This document shows, piece after piece, positions 50,442-59,361 of a stretch of 64,000 nt of DNA (positions are counted from its first letter, which is position 1; every line of letters starts with the position of its first letter). The DNA comes from Chloroflexota bacterium (GTDB lineage Bacteria; Chloroflexota; Dehalococcoidia; Bin125). Under the pieces are notes generated by a model. That model did not search any database. It was not told where the DNA came from and saw only the letters and a list, made by a program, of their open reading frames with translations. The stretch lies in the NCBI GenBank assembly GCA_028874365.1, contig JAPPJZ010000044.1, positions 35,222 to 99,221 of the forward strand. The letters run 5' to 3'. The position numbers and the translations under genes are program-made.

Positions 50442-51928
50442 CGGCGCCCGGGTCTCGGGACGAGGACTTCGGCGCTCGATTGAGTTTTGATCGCGGCGCG
50501 CGCGGGCGGCGAGCTGTCGATGTGCCCGCATGGTCCGGTGTACAGACGCCGCTTCCCGATTCGCACTTGCTGCGCGACTCGGTTCGCTTGCCTGAGATGA
50601 GCCAGGGGGAGCTGGTTCGCTACTACACAGCGCTTTCGGCGCGCAATTACGGGATCGACTCCGGCACGTATCCGCTCGGCTCTTGCACGATGAAGTTCAA
50701 TCCGAAGGTCAACGATCTGATCGCCTTCCTGCCGGGATTTGCGGACGCTCACCCACTGGCTGCGGAAGAGGAAGCGCAAGGCACGCTGCGGACGCTGTGG
50801 GAGCTTCGGCGCGGCCTGGCCGAGATCACCGGTCTGCCGGCGGTCAGCCTGGCTCCCGCGGCAGGAGCGCAAGGCGAATTCGCCGGTGTGCTGATGATCA
50901 AGGCTGCGCTGGAGGATCGCGGCGAGCTTGGACGACGCCGGCGCATCCTGGTTCCCGACTCGGCCCACGGAACGAATCCGGCGACCGCGGCGATGGCGGG
51001 CTTTGCTGTGACGCACATCCCGACAGCCGATGACGGATCGTTGGACCGCGCGACGATTGAGCGTGAGCTGGATGAGACGGTGGCGGGGGTGATGGTGACG
51101 GTGCCGAACACGCTGGGACTGTGGGAGTGGGGGATCGAAGAGGTCGCCGATCTGATTCATGACGCAGGGGCGTATCTCTACGCCGACGGCGCCAACCTGA
51201 ACGCGATCATGGGCCGCGTGCGCTACGGCGACCTGGGGTTTGATGTCGCCCACCTGAACCTGCACAAGAGCTTCAGCACACCGCACGGCGGCGGCGGACC
51301 CGGCGCCGGTCCGGTCTGCTGCAACGACGAGCTGGCTCCGTATCTGCCGACACCGATCGTCGTCGAGGACGACGGCGGGGTTGTTCGGCTCGCCGCTCCG
51401 GAGCGGAGCATCGGGCAACTGCAACAGTTCCACGGGAATGCGGGAGTGCTGCTACGCGCATATGCCTACATGCGCGCGCTGGGCCTCGACGGACTGCGGG
51501 CGGTCTCAGGACAAGCAGTGCTCAACGCCAACTACCTGCGTGTGCTGCTGCACGGGCACTACGACCTGCCGTACGACCTGCCGGTGCTGCACGAGGTCGT
51601 GTTCTCCGGTTCGCGTCAGCGCCGTCAGAACGGCGTGCGTACGTATGACATCGCGAAGCGGTTGATCGACCACGGATTCCACCCTCCGACGGTGTATTTC
51701 CCATTGATCGTCGAGGAAGCGTTGATGATTGAGCCAACGGAGACCGAACCGCCCGAGGCGATCGAAGCGTTGGCCGAGGCGCTGATTGCGATCGCCGAGG
51801 AAGCCGAGCGTGATCCAGACGCGCTCCACGATGCGCCCGTGACCGCGCCGATCGGTCGACTTGACGAGACGACTGCGGCTCGGCGTCCGTTCTTGCGGTG
51901 GCAGGATCCAGGGGCGGTTAAGAGCTAG
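50438..51928 (+). CDS. gcvPB: Glycine decarboxylase P-protein subunit 2
   Basis: 496 residues from a GTG overlapping gcvPA. PLP-binding Lys277 in LNLHKSFSTPHGGGG; also LGSCTMKFNPKVND and PDSAHGTNPATAAMAG. It decarboxylates glycine and loads the aminomethyl group on the H-protein. With the three genes before it, this completes the P, H and T proteins; the L-protein (dihydrolipoyl dehydrogenase) must be elsewhere. The stop shares CTAG (51925-51928) with the convergent DinB-like gene. Confidence 0.95.
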   Translation: MTAPGSRDEDFGARLSFDRGARGRRAVDVPAWSGVQTPLPDSHLLRDSVRLPEMSQGELVRYYTALSARNYGIDSGTYPLGSCTMKFNPKVNDLIAFLPGFADAHPLAAEEEAQGTLRTLWELRRGLAEITGLPAVSLAPAAGAQGEFAGVLMIKAALEDRGELGRRRRILVPDSAHGTNPATAAMAGFAVTHIPTADDGSLDRATIERELDETVAGVMVTVPNTLGLWEWGIEEVADLIHDAGAYLYADGANLNAIMGRVRYGDLGFDVAHLNLHKSFSTPHGGGGPGAGPVCCNDELAPYLPTPIVVEDDGGVVRLAAPERSIGQLQQFHGNAGVLLRAYAYMRALGLDGLRAVSGQAVLNANYLRVLLHGHYDLPYDLPVLHEVVFSGSRQRRQNGVRTYDIAKRLIDHGFHPPTVYFPLIVEEALMIEPTETEPPEAIEALAEALIAIAEEAERDPDALHDAPVTAPIGRLDETTAARRPFLRWQDPGAVKS

Positions 51929-52449
51929 TGGGTTCCCTGGGCGGCCATGACGGTGGGCATGCCCTGCATGCCTCGGAGGGTGTTGATCTCGCCGCGGTGG
52001 CCGTTGAAGTGGCCCATCATGTGCAGCGAGATCGCTTCTCCTACGCTCTCCGTTCCGACGCGGGCCGGAATTTCCCGTTCCAGATCTTCGTCGCTGGCGT
52101 TGGCGAGATACTCGGCCGTGCGCTCGAAGACGGCATCCTGGTACCCAGCCAGTGCGCCGAGGTCGGTGATCTGAATCCGCTGGGCCTCGTCATCGGACAT
52201 GTTCGTCCCGATGCCGTCGAATGGAAGCCCCGTGCGCGAAGCCCATTCCTCGCTCCAGACCGGTGCCTCCCCGGTGACCCGGCTCATGATCAGGTCCTCT
52301 ACTCGGGACGTGTGCCAGAGGCACCAGGCGATCGAGTGGCTTCCGTGGTCAGGCACGAAATGCAATTGCTCGTCGGTGCCGTTGCGGGCGTCGACCAGTG
52401 CGGCGTGCGTGAACTCGAGGCTGCGTTGGATGAATCCGACCGTGCTCAT
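51925..52449 (-). CDS. DinB-superfamily protein
   Basis: 174 residues from the ATG at 52449. A helical protein with candidate metal His in HSIAWCLWHTSRVEDLI and, near the end, HMMGHFNGHRGEINTLRG, the typical C-terminal pair HxxxHRGxI of DinB proteins. These act as metal- and thiol-dependent transferases or are uncharacterised stress proteins. It lies downstream of the Crp/Fnr-type gene on the same strand (88 bases apart), so the two could be co-transcribed. Confidence 0.83.
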   Translation of the reverse strand: MSTVGFIQRSLEFTHAALVDARNGTDEQLHFVPDHGSHSIAWCLWHTSRVEDLIMSRVTGEAPVWSEEWASRTGLPFDGIGTNMSDDEAQRIQITDLGALAGYQDAVFERTAEYLANASDEDLEREIPARVGTESVGEAISLHMMGHFNGHRGEINTLRGMQGMPTVMAAQGTH

Positions 52450-52537
52450 GTTCAATCCCCTCTGTTCCGGCCACGATTGTAGGACCGTTGCGGCGGTGAG
52501 CGCTTTGCCTGCGTTGAGCCGGCTGGGCGCCGGCCTT

Positions 52538-53299
52538 CTATTGCCGCACAGCGTGCCGCTCCCACTCGACGGTTGCGGGGCCGGAGGTTGTCCAGCAGCT
52601 GCAGGCATACTCGGCGACCCGTTTGGGGTCGATCAGGCGGATCGCACCGCGCCGAATCGAATGGACCAGGCCTTCCTGAGTCAACAGCGACAGCGCGGCG
52701 CTGACGGCGGGTCGGGTGGCTCCGACGACCTCGGCGAGTTCCTCGTGTGTGATCGGGATGATGTCGTCTTCGGTCTGTAGGTGGATGAGGGAGAGCCAGG
52801 CGCAACAGCGAATGCTGAGCGCGTGGAACCGGGCACAGACTGCGTGCTGAGCGGCAAGTCGGTAGCTGCGGTCCGTGGCTCGGGCCATCGAGAGGCGCAA
52901 CGCCGGCGCCTCGGAGGCGATCCGTCTCAAGACCGTCGCAGGCACGACCAGCGCCTCTCCCGGGAGCCGGACTTTGAAGCTGAGGAAGAAGGGCATGCCG
53001 TGGAGCGCGCGCATGCCGCCGATCACTCCTTCGGAGCCCACGAAGACCGGCTGAATGCACTCGCCGTCCTCCGTCTCCAATACCCCTCCGAACACGCCGC
53101 TGAGCGGGAAGATCACGCTGCCTCGACTAAACAGACGATCGAGTCGGTCTCCGCGGCGCAGGAACACCAACGCGGCGTTGTCCAGCAACTCGGCGAGCAC
53201 GTCAGGCGGAATCTGCGAGAGAATCTGGTTCGCGCGAGAGCGACCGAACCAATCCGCTCGCTGCTCGGTTGACGTGCCGTTTCGTAGCGCCTGTGCCAT
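52538..53299 (-). CDS. Crp/Fnr-family transcription regulator
   Basis: 253 residues from the ATG at 53299, with a GTG at 53320 as alternative. An N-terminal cyclic-nucleotide-binding-type beta-barrel (GDRLDRLFSRGSVIFPLSGVFG, VFVGSEGVIGG) lacks the phosphate-binding Arg-Ser pattern of CRP, so cAMP binding is doubtful. The C-terminal winged helix is clear: ITHEELAEVVGATRPAVSAALSLLTQEGLV. There are no N-terminal Cys for an FNR-type Fe-S cluster. It diverges from livG across about 200 bases containing the inverted repeat CAATCG...CGATTG, so control of the transport genes is likely. Confidence 0.85.
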   Translation of the reverse strand: MAQALRNGTSTEQRADWFGRSRANQILSQIPPDVLAELLDNAALVFLRRGDRLDRLFSRGSVIFPLSGVFGGVLETEDGECIQPVFVGSEGVIGGMRALHGMPFFLSFKVRLPGEALVVPATVLRRIASEAPALRLSMARATDRSYRLAAQHAVCARFHALSIRCCAWLSLIHLQTEDDIIPITHEELAEVVGATRPAVSAALSLLTQEGLVHSIRRGAIRLIDPKRVAEYACSCWTTSGPATVEWERHAVRQ

Positions 53300-53505
53300 C
53301 GTCGGGTCCCTGCTAGTCACCGCTCAATGTTTGCGCGGCTCTCTTGAATCGGTTGCCGTTGAATGGGTCCTGAACGTCCGAACGTGATCCAACCGAGGCA
53401 ATCGATCGTGTTGGGGAATTATCGCGATTGAGAATTGGGTTCGCAACACCTACTCTGTCCCCGACTTGGATGGCATCAACCAGATGCCAGCGGAAGGTTG
53501 TCCTT

Positions 53506-54264
53506 ATGGAAGAGCGGGAGGCGATTCTCGAGGTTCGCGGATTGCGCAAGTGGTTCGGAGGCGTGCACGCGCTGGACGGGGTTGACCTGGAAATCTACGA
53601 CGGCGAGATTCTCGGCATTATCGGCCCGAACGGTTCCGGCAAGACGACGCTGTTCAACGTCGTCGCCGGTGTACATAAGCCGACAGGCGGCAGCGTGACC
53701 TGGATGGGTGAGGACATCACCGGCAAGTCAGCTGAGTCGATGGCCGGTCGCGGGATCATCCGCACGTTCCAGCAGGCAATGGCATTTGAGGATCTCACGG
53801 TCCGCGACAACGTCGGCATCGCCTGTCAGCATCGTCCTCGATCTGTCCTCGCCGATCAGGAGTACGAAGGGCTGGCCAACCCGGAAGAGATCATCGAATT
53901 CGTCGGATTGAGCGAGTTCGCTGATGAGAAGGCGACCAATCTTGGCTTCGGCAACCTGCGGCGGCTTGGCGTGGGCATCGCCATCGGAGGTCACCCTCAG
54001 TTGCTGATGGCGGATGAGCCGGCGGCTGGTCTCAACGACAACGAGACCGCCGATCTGAGTCGATTGATTGAGTCAATCCGCGAACGCGGGGTCACAGTCG
54101 CGGTCATTGACCACGACATGAACATGATGATGAACATCTGTGACCGGCTGGTCGTCCTTGACTTCGGTCAGAAGATCGCCGAGGGCGACCCCTCGGAGGT
54201 TCGCAACGATCCCAAAGTGCTCGAAGTGTATCTGGGGGAAGATCTTGCCGCTGCTGCAGATTAA
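53506..54264 (+). CDS. livG: Branched-chain-type ABC transporter ATPase LivG
   Basis: 252 residues from the ATG at 53506, nine bases after GGAAGG. Walker A GPNGSGKTT near 40-48, Q-loop TFQQAMAF, Walker B LLMADEPAAGLN. The signature is unusual: LGFGNLRR where relatives have LSYGxQRR. LivG hydrolyses ATP with LivF to drive import through LivH/LivM. The next gene starts inside its last 20 bases. No second LivG is in the window although two permease sets are. Confidence 0.9.
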   Translation: MEEREAILEVRGLRKWFGGVHALDGVDLEIYDGEILGIIGPNGSGKTTLFNVVAGVHKPTGGSVTWMGEDITGKSAESMAGRGIIRTFQQAMAFEDLTVRDNVGIACQHRPRSVLADQEYEGLANPEEIIEFVGLSEFADEKATNLGFGNLRRLGVGIAIGGHPQLLMADEPAAGLNDNETADLSRLIESIRERGVTVAVIDHDMNMMMNICDRLVVLDFGQKIAEGDPSEVRNDPKVLEVYLGEDLAAAAD

Positions 54265-54976
54265 CGACCTTCACACCGCATACGGCCGCACGCGCGTCCA
54301 TCGAGGCATCGAACTGCATGTCGATGCCGGTGAGATCGTGGCGATTCTGGGACCGAACGGGGCCGGCAAGTCGACCCTGCTCAGTGCAATCGCTGGGCTG
54401 ATCCGTCCAACCGGCGGGAGGATCGAGTATCAGGACCAAGACTTGGCCGGTTGGACGGCAGATCGGGCCGCCAAGGCGGGCATCAGTCTGGTGCCAGAGG
54501 GCCGCCGCATCTTCCAGGGGATGACCGTGCGCGACAACCTGGAGTTGGGCGCATACGTCCAGAGTGACCGCAAGTCGGTGGACGAGGATCTCGAGCGCGT
54601 ACTCGAGTATTTCCCGATCCTGCGCGAGCGCCTCGATTCGCAGGGCAGCGATCTGAGCGGCGGTCAGCAGCAGATGCTGGCAATCGCCCGAGGTCTGATG
54701 GCGCGACCCACGCTGATGCTGCTAGACGAGCCTTCGCTGGGTCTCTCGCCGGTGCTGGTCAAGGACCTCGAGGCGATCATCCTGGGTTTGCGTGAGCAGT
54801 TTGGCGCGTCCGTGCTGCTCGTCGAGCAGAACGCCAGTCTGGCGCTCGCCGTGGCACAACGCGGATATCTGATGCAGACCGGTTCGATCGCGGCCGAAGG
54901 CCTGTTGGACGAGATGCGCGAGACCGGTCTGATGCGCGAGCTGTACCTGGGCGCCGAGGCGGCCGGCGGCGACTGA
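54245..54976 (+). CDS. livF: Branched-chain-type ABC transporter ATPase LivF
   Basis: 243 residues from a TTG at 54245, chosen because GGGGGA lies six bases upstream and the family N-terminus LLQINDLHTAYG begins there; no ATG or GTG is available near this point. It overlaps livG by 20 bases. Walker A GPNGAGKST, signature LSGGQQQ, Walker B LMLLDEPSLGLSP. Partner of LivG. Confidence 0.9.
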   Translation: MPLLQINDLHTAYGRTRVHRGIELHVDAGEIVAILGPNGAGKSTLLSAIAGLIRPTGGRIEYQDQDLAGWTADRAAKAGISLVPEGRRIFQGMTVRDNLELGAYVQSDRKSVDEDLERVLEYFPILRERLDSQGSDLSGGQQQMLAIARGLMARPTLMLLDEPSLGLSPVLVKDLEAIILGLREQFGASVLLVEQNASLALAVAQRGYLMQTGSIAAEGLLDEMRETGLMRELYLGAEAAGGD

Positions 54977-54991
54977 GGGCTCAGTTTCGAT

Positions 54992-55408
54992 TCAGCCGAT
55001 CGCCGCCGCTCCGGCCTGGGCCACTTCCGTGTCTTGCTGATAGCTGCCTCCGCTGACCCCGACCGCGCCGATGATCCCCTCCTCGCCTGCCAGCGGTACG
55101 CCGCCGCCGATCATCATGAAGTTTGGGATCGCAGTGATCCCATGCAGCAAAGGCGGGTCGCTCTCGATCACTGAGTACCACTGGTCGGTCGCCAGGCCGA
55201 ACCCGACCGCAGTGTTCGCCTTCGCCTGAGAGATGTCGACGCTGGCCAGCAACGAGCCGTCCATGCGCAAGAAGGCCTTGAGGCGAGCGGACTCGTCGAC
55301 GACGGCGATCACCATCGGCACGCCGATTTCGTTGGCCTTGGCAACGGCTGCGGCGATCACCTGCTCCGCGCCGTCGGCGCTGATCGATTCTCTGGAGGTC
55401 GTTGTCAT
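54992..55408 (-). CDS. GlcG/HbpS-like (DUF336) protein
   Basis: 138 residues. Family core: GVPMVIAVVDESARLKAFLRMDGS, then SQAKANTAVGFG and IPNFMMIGGGVPL and IGAVGVSGG. This fold binds heme or small ligands in secreted HbpS; cytoplasmic relatives sit beside catabolic genes with unclear roles. No signal peptide. It lies between livF and livH1 on the opposite strand to livF, 56 bases past the livH1 stop. Confidence 0.87.
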   Translation of the reverse strand: MTTTSRESISADGAEQVIAAAVAKANEIGVPMVIAVVDESARLKAFLRMDGSLLASVDISQAKANTAVGFGLATDQWYSVIESDPPLLHGITAIPNFMMIGGGVPLAGEEGIIGAVGVSGGSYQQDTEVAQAGAAAIG

Positions 55409-55464
55409 TCCATGCTCCTCATCCGTCGTTCCGGGTGAAACCCGTCATTGAGCGAAGCCAGTGA

Positions 55465-56340
55465 TTACGCCGCCGAGCCGCGCAGCAGACCCTGGGGTCT
55501 GACGAGCAAAATCAGGATCATGAGTCCGAAGGCATAGGCGTTGGTCCAGGCCGGGGCAAAATAACCCTGGCTCATGGCTTCCAAGAGGCCGAGGAAGAGG
55601 GCGGCCAGGACGGCGCCGGTGACGTTGCCCAGTCCGCCGATGATGGCCACGGCGAACCCCTTGATTACGAAATTGGCGCCGACGAACGGCGAGACCGGGA
55701 AGAACGAGATCAGCAGGGCGCCACCGAGTCCGGCGATCGCACTGCCGACGATGAAAATGCCCATCACATAACGACGGACGGGAATTCCCATCAACGACGC
55801 GGTGTCGCGATCGGTGGCGATCGCCCGCAGCGCTCGGCCCCAGCGGGTGCGCTGAATCCCGTAGAACGTGGCGCCGAACAGCGCCAGCGTCGTGCCGATC
55901 ACGAAGACACGGGTGGCGAGCACTCGGACATCGCCGACGTCCCAGACCACGTTGAGCGGGCGGGGAATGTCGACGGCGTCAGCGTTCCAGATGCCGGCGA
56001 CGACGTGCTGGAGGATGAAGATCAGGCCAATAGAGACGATGAAGCCATTTATCGGTTCTTCCAGGGTGAAGCGGAACAACCCCCGTTCCAGCCCGAGACC
56101 GAGCAGTCCCACGACGGCGATCGCCAGCATCAGGCCAAGGAAATACCAACCGAATCCCGCGCCCAGACCGATCTCCACAATGAGCGCCCAGACCGCGTAA
56201 CCACCGATCATCAGCATCTCGCCCTGAGCGAAGTTGACGATCCCTGTGAGTCCGAAGATCAGCGTGATTCCAATCGCGATGAGCGCGATCACGCTGGCAA
56301 TCGACAGCCCGAGTACCACTTGCTGGAGGAAGGTATCCAT
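55465..56340 (-). CDS. livH: Branched-chain-type ABC permease LivH, set 1
   Basis: 291 residues with about eight membrane segments. Typical LivH start (LQQVVLGLSIASVIALIAIGITLIFGLTGIVNFAQGEMLMIGGY), the coupling loop RALRAIATDRDTASLMGI and the ending LIRPQG-type LLVRPQGLLRG. It diverges from its solute-binding gene at 56560. The 219-base gap between them holds a perfect CGTCATGACG palindrome (56434-56443). Confidence 0.92.
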   Translation of the reverse strand: MDTFLQQVVLGLSIASVIALIAIGITLIFGLTGIVNFAQGEMLMIGGYAVWALIVEIGLGAGFGWYFLGLMLAIAVVGLLGLGLERGLFRFTLEEPINGFIVSIGLIFILQHVVAGIWNADAVDIPRPLNVVWDVGDVRVLATRVFVIGTTLALFGATFYGIQRTRWGRALRAIATDRDTASLMGIPVRRYVMGIFIVGSAIAGLGGALLISFFPVSPFVGANFVIKGFAVAIIGGLGNVTGAVLAALFLGLLEAMSQGYFAPAWTNAYAFGLMILILLVRPQGLLRGSAA

Positions 56341-56559
56341 CTGGTCGCCGTCCTCTCGCTGTCGTGCCGATCGACTAGCCGGACGCTCGCCGGTGAAGTG
56401 CGGGTCAAGCTAACGGAGCCGCAAGACGCGTTTCGTCATGACGCTTACTGACATCCCACGCAGGAATTTTCATCTTGCCCCAGAGCTGCCGACGTCAGGC
56501 TGCTGATCGTCGCAACGGCGCAACTGGACGCGCCCCGGCGAACGGAAGGAGCGACATCC

Positions 56560-57936
56560 ATGACGAACACGAGATGGACGGACTTACCTGGGAAGCGAGT
56601 GCTGCTGCTTCTCCTGAGTTCCGTCGTCATGGTTGCGATGATCTTCGCTGCCTGTGGCGACGACGAGGAGCAGGAGCAGCAGGCAGCCGCCGAGGCGCCG
56701 GCCGAACAGCAGGAACAACAACAGCAGGCGATGCAACAGGAGGAGGAAGAAGAAGTCATCTGGATTGACATCGGCGTTGTTGCGCCGAGCTCGGGCAGCT
56801 ACGAGGTGTTCGGACACACCTACGAGGCGTCGGGCAAGCTGGTTGAACACGAGATCAATACCGGCGCCCAGTACTGCATCGATCAGGGCGTCTGCGAAGA
56901 GGGCGGCGGATTCCTGATTGATGGCAAGCTGCACAAGCTGCGCATCCACTTCCGCGACGACCGCAGTGACATCAACGCGCATGTCGCTGCCGTGCGTGAA
57001 CTGGTCCGTGACGTCGGCATCGTCGCCTGCATGTGCGGCACGCCGCATGACTTCGCGATTGCCAGCGCCAAAGTGACGCAGCCGGCCAAGGTGTTGCACT
57101 TCTCCGGTTCGAGCACGCTGGAAGAGATCCTGACGGAAGAGGCGACCGCCCCTGGCGGCGAGAACCGCTACCTCTTCCAGACCGAGACGCGCGAGTGGCA
57201 GCGCAGTGGCAGCGTCATGAAGGGCGCCGTCGACCTGATCGACCCGGATTCCGAGGTCTCGGTCATCTTGATGTTGAACGACGCGACCGGTCAGTTCCTG
57301 GGCCCGTACTTCAAGCGGGCGCTGGAAGCCAATGGTCAGACCGTCCCCGACATCATCTACTGGGACCCGGAGACGACCGACTTCTCGCCGCTGTTCTCGC
57401 GAGCGAAGGGCCACGACCCCGACATCGTGCTCTTCCTCTACGACCCCGATCGAGCCATCCAGGCGATTCCTCAAGCGCTTGAGATCGGCGCGGCCAAGAG
57501 CGGCTACTTCATGTTCGGAATCGACCCCGGCGAGTACAAGAAGCGCGAGCTGCAATCCGACCTGCCGGTCGGCATGGCATGTGTGCCCATCTGTTGGGGC
57601 GCGACGGACCGCGAGCAGGCGGCCGCGTACTGGGTCCGCTACGAGGAGTTCGGCAACGAGCTGCGTTCGTTCTCGTCGGTCAGCCTGCTGACCTACGACG
57701 ACTACTACATGCTGATCAAGGCCTACCAGGCCGCCGGCACGTTCACGGACGCGGACGCCGTGGTCGACGCGCTGCTGGAGGTTCGACACGACGGCGTAAT
57801 CGCCGACGGGTTCTACTTCGACAGTCGCCACATCGTGGCGCACGGGACAGAGGTTTGCGTGTCGCGGCAGCTCGAGTTCGAGTGCCAGTTCACGCCGCCA
57901 CCCGACGAGCCGCCGCCCGGAACTCCGGGATTCTGA
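56560..57936 (+). CDS. Solute-binding lipoprotein of the branched-chain-type importer, set 1
   Basis: 458 residues, ATG preceded by GGAAGGAG. Signal peptide with lipobox FAAC, then a Gln/Glu-rich tether (about 35-68). The body is a type I periplasmic binding fold: IDIGVVAPSSGSYEVFGHTYEASGKL, GIVACMCGTPHD, DPDIVLFLYDP. Extra Cys residues (YCID, VACMCG, CVPICW, EVCVSRQLEFECQF) could form disulfides. Ligand class (amino acid, amide, urea or aromatic acid) cannot be fixed. It probably delivers to LivH/LivM of set 1. Confidence 0.88.
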   Translation: MTNTRWTDLPGKRVLLLLLSSVVMVAMIFAACGDDEEQEQQAAAEAPAEQQEQQQQAMQQEEEEEVIWIDIGVVAPSSGSYEVFGHTYEASGKLVEHEINTGAQYCIDQGVCEEGGGFLIDGKLHKLRIHFRDDRSDINAHVAAVRELVRDVGIVACMCGTPHDFAIASAKVTQPAKVLHFSGSSTLEEILTEEATAPGGENRYLFQTETREWQRSGSVMKGAVDLIDPDSEVSVILMLNDATGQFLGPYFKRALEANGQTVPDIIYWDPETTDFSPLFSRAKGHDPDIVLFLYDPDRAIQAIPQALEIGAAKSGYFMFGIDPGEYKKRELQSDLPVGMACVPICWGATDREQAAAYWVRYEEFGNELRSFSSVSLLTYDDYYMLIKAYQAAGTFTDADAVVDALLEVRHDGVIADGFYFDSRHIVAHGTEVCVSRQLEFECQFTPPPDEPPPGTPGF

Positions 57937-57961
57937 TCGGCAGCAGCCGAAGGACGACACC

Positions 57962-58038
57962 CAGCCGCCCGGTACCTCCGGCGGCTGAGTGCCAACACCA
58001 CGCTGCTGGTCGCCTCTCTATGGGGCGACCAGCAGCGT
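57962..58038 (+). terminator. Two tandem hairpins between the binding protein and livM, set 1
   Basis: Hairpin one: CAGCCGCC (57962-57969) / GGCGGCTG (57980-57987). Hairpin two: a perfect 15-bp stem (58000-58014 and 58024-58038) with a nine-base loop. There is no T-run. They lie 25-100 bases past the binding-protein stop and could lower read-through into livM or protect the upstream mRNA end, giving more binding protein than permease. Confidence 0.6.
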
Positions 58039-58150
58039 CGCAGACTCGGGGCTGGATGCACACCGAGCCTCGCCCAATCGCATGAAAAGTGGCTGAATAG
58101 ACCGTGTGACGCGGCGCGCTTCGCGATCGAGGAAGGTGTAGGCCAACGCT

Positions 58151-59344
58151 GTGATTGCTGACATTTGGGATACACACGGCCGTTCCGCCACCAGGCGCAT
58201 CGTCCGGCTGGCACGGCAGGAACTGACGCCGGCGCAGACCATCATTTGGACTGCAGTGGTCGTGGTGATCGTGCTGTTCCCGGTGCTGGTCAGCAGCTCC
58301 CGCTTTCTCGATGTCGCCATCACGTACGGCATCTTCGCGATTTGTCTTTATGGCCTGGGGTTTCTCTACGGCCAGACAAACTATCTCTCGATCGCGCACT
58401 CAGCGCTGTTGGGCGTAGGCGCGTACACCGCAGCGATCCTCTTCATCCAGGCGGGCTTGGGCTTCTGGGCGGTGCTGCCGTTGGCCGCGCTGTTGGCGAT
58501 GGCCGCGGCATTGCTGCTGGGCTACCCCGCGCTCAGGGTCAGTGGCTACCACTTCGTCATCGTCACGTTTGCAGCGTGCGAGCTGTTCGTGCTCGCGACG
58601 AGGAATCTCGGCGGGGCAGAGGCGCGCAAGGGACTGACCGGCGGGGCGCAGGGTCTCGATGTCACCGAGCCCGTCGGGCAGATTTTCGGACAGAGCTTTG
58701 ATATCAACCTCGAGCTCGCGCCCTTCTACTACCTCGTGATCGCATTTCTGTTCGTCACCCTGATCGTGACCCAGATCCTGGTCTTGTCGCCGTTGGGCAG
58801 AACATTCAGGGCGATCCGCGAAAACGAACCGCTGGCTCGTTCGGTCGGCATCCGGGCCAACTGGTACAAGATCCTCGCCTTTGGGATCAGCGGTCTCTTC
58901 GCCGGCGTTGCCGGCGCGCTGTTCTCCTACAAGCTGGGCCACATCGCCCCGGACCTGTTCAATTCGTTCGAGGGGGTCGAGCTGGCATTGATGGTATTGC
59001 TGGGCGGATCGCGACGACTGATGGGTCCGCTGGTCGGAGCGATCATCGTCGGCTTCTTGCCCGAGATTCTGGATGTGATCGGTATCGGTCTGACGCCGTT
59101 CCAGCGACAGATCGTCTTCGGCGCCATGCTGATCGCAGTGATCATCCTGTTGCCCCACGGCCTGGTGCAGGGCGTCGCCGATCTATACGGACTCGCCAAG
59201 CGCTCGCTGGCCGCGTATCTGCGTCCGCCGCCGGGACCCGGCGATGGCGAGGGGTCAGAGGTCGATCCCCCTGAACCCGCAGACGATGAGGCGGCTGAGG
59301 CCGATGAGGCTGAACAGGAAGCCGAACGCGTCGGCGGTTCCTGA
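58151..59344 (+). CDS. livM: Branched-chain-type ABC permease LivM, set 1
   Basis: 397 residues from a GTG. About nine to ten membrane segments, with ICLYGLGFLYGQTNYLSIAHSALLGVGAY, the coupling loop FRAIRENEPLARSVGI and LLGGSRRLMGPLVGAIIVG. The C-terminal ~45 residues are an acidic, Glu/Ala/Asp-rich tail absent from most LivM. Downstream of its binding protein across two hairpins, and convergent with the second LivM (17 bases apart). Confidence 0.9.
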   Translation: MIADIWDTHGRSATRRIVRLARQELTPAQTIIWTAVVVVIVLFPVLVSSSRFLDVAITYGIFAICLYGLGFLYGQTNYLSIAHSALLGVGAYTAAILFIQAGLGFWAVLPLAALLAMAAALLLGYPALRVSGYHFVIVTFAACELFVLATRNLGGAEARKGLTGGAQGLDVTEPVGQIFGQSFDINLELAPFYYLVIAFLFVTLIVTQILVLSPLGRTFRAIRENEPLARSVGIRANWYKILAFGISGLFAGVAGALFSYKLGHIAPDLFNSFEGVELALMVLLGGSRRLMGPLVGAIIVGFLPEILDVIGIGLTPFQRQIVFGAMLIAVIILLPHGLVQGVADLYGLAKRSLAAYLRPPPGPGDGEGSEVDPPEPADDEAAEADEAEQEAERVGGS

Positions 59345-59361
59345 CCCACCCCTCAGACAGC

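Noticed and set aside
53321..53505. A defined Crp-type operator between the regulator and livG
   Set aside because: No TGTGA-N6-TCACA-like site. The CAATCG/CGATTG inverted repeat is short and spaced by 20 bases, so it is mentioned only as a possibility.
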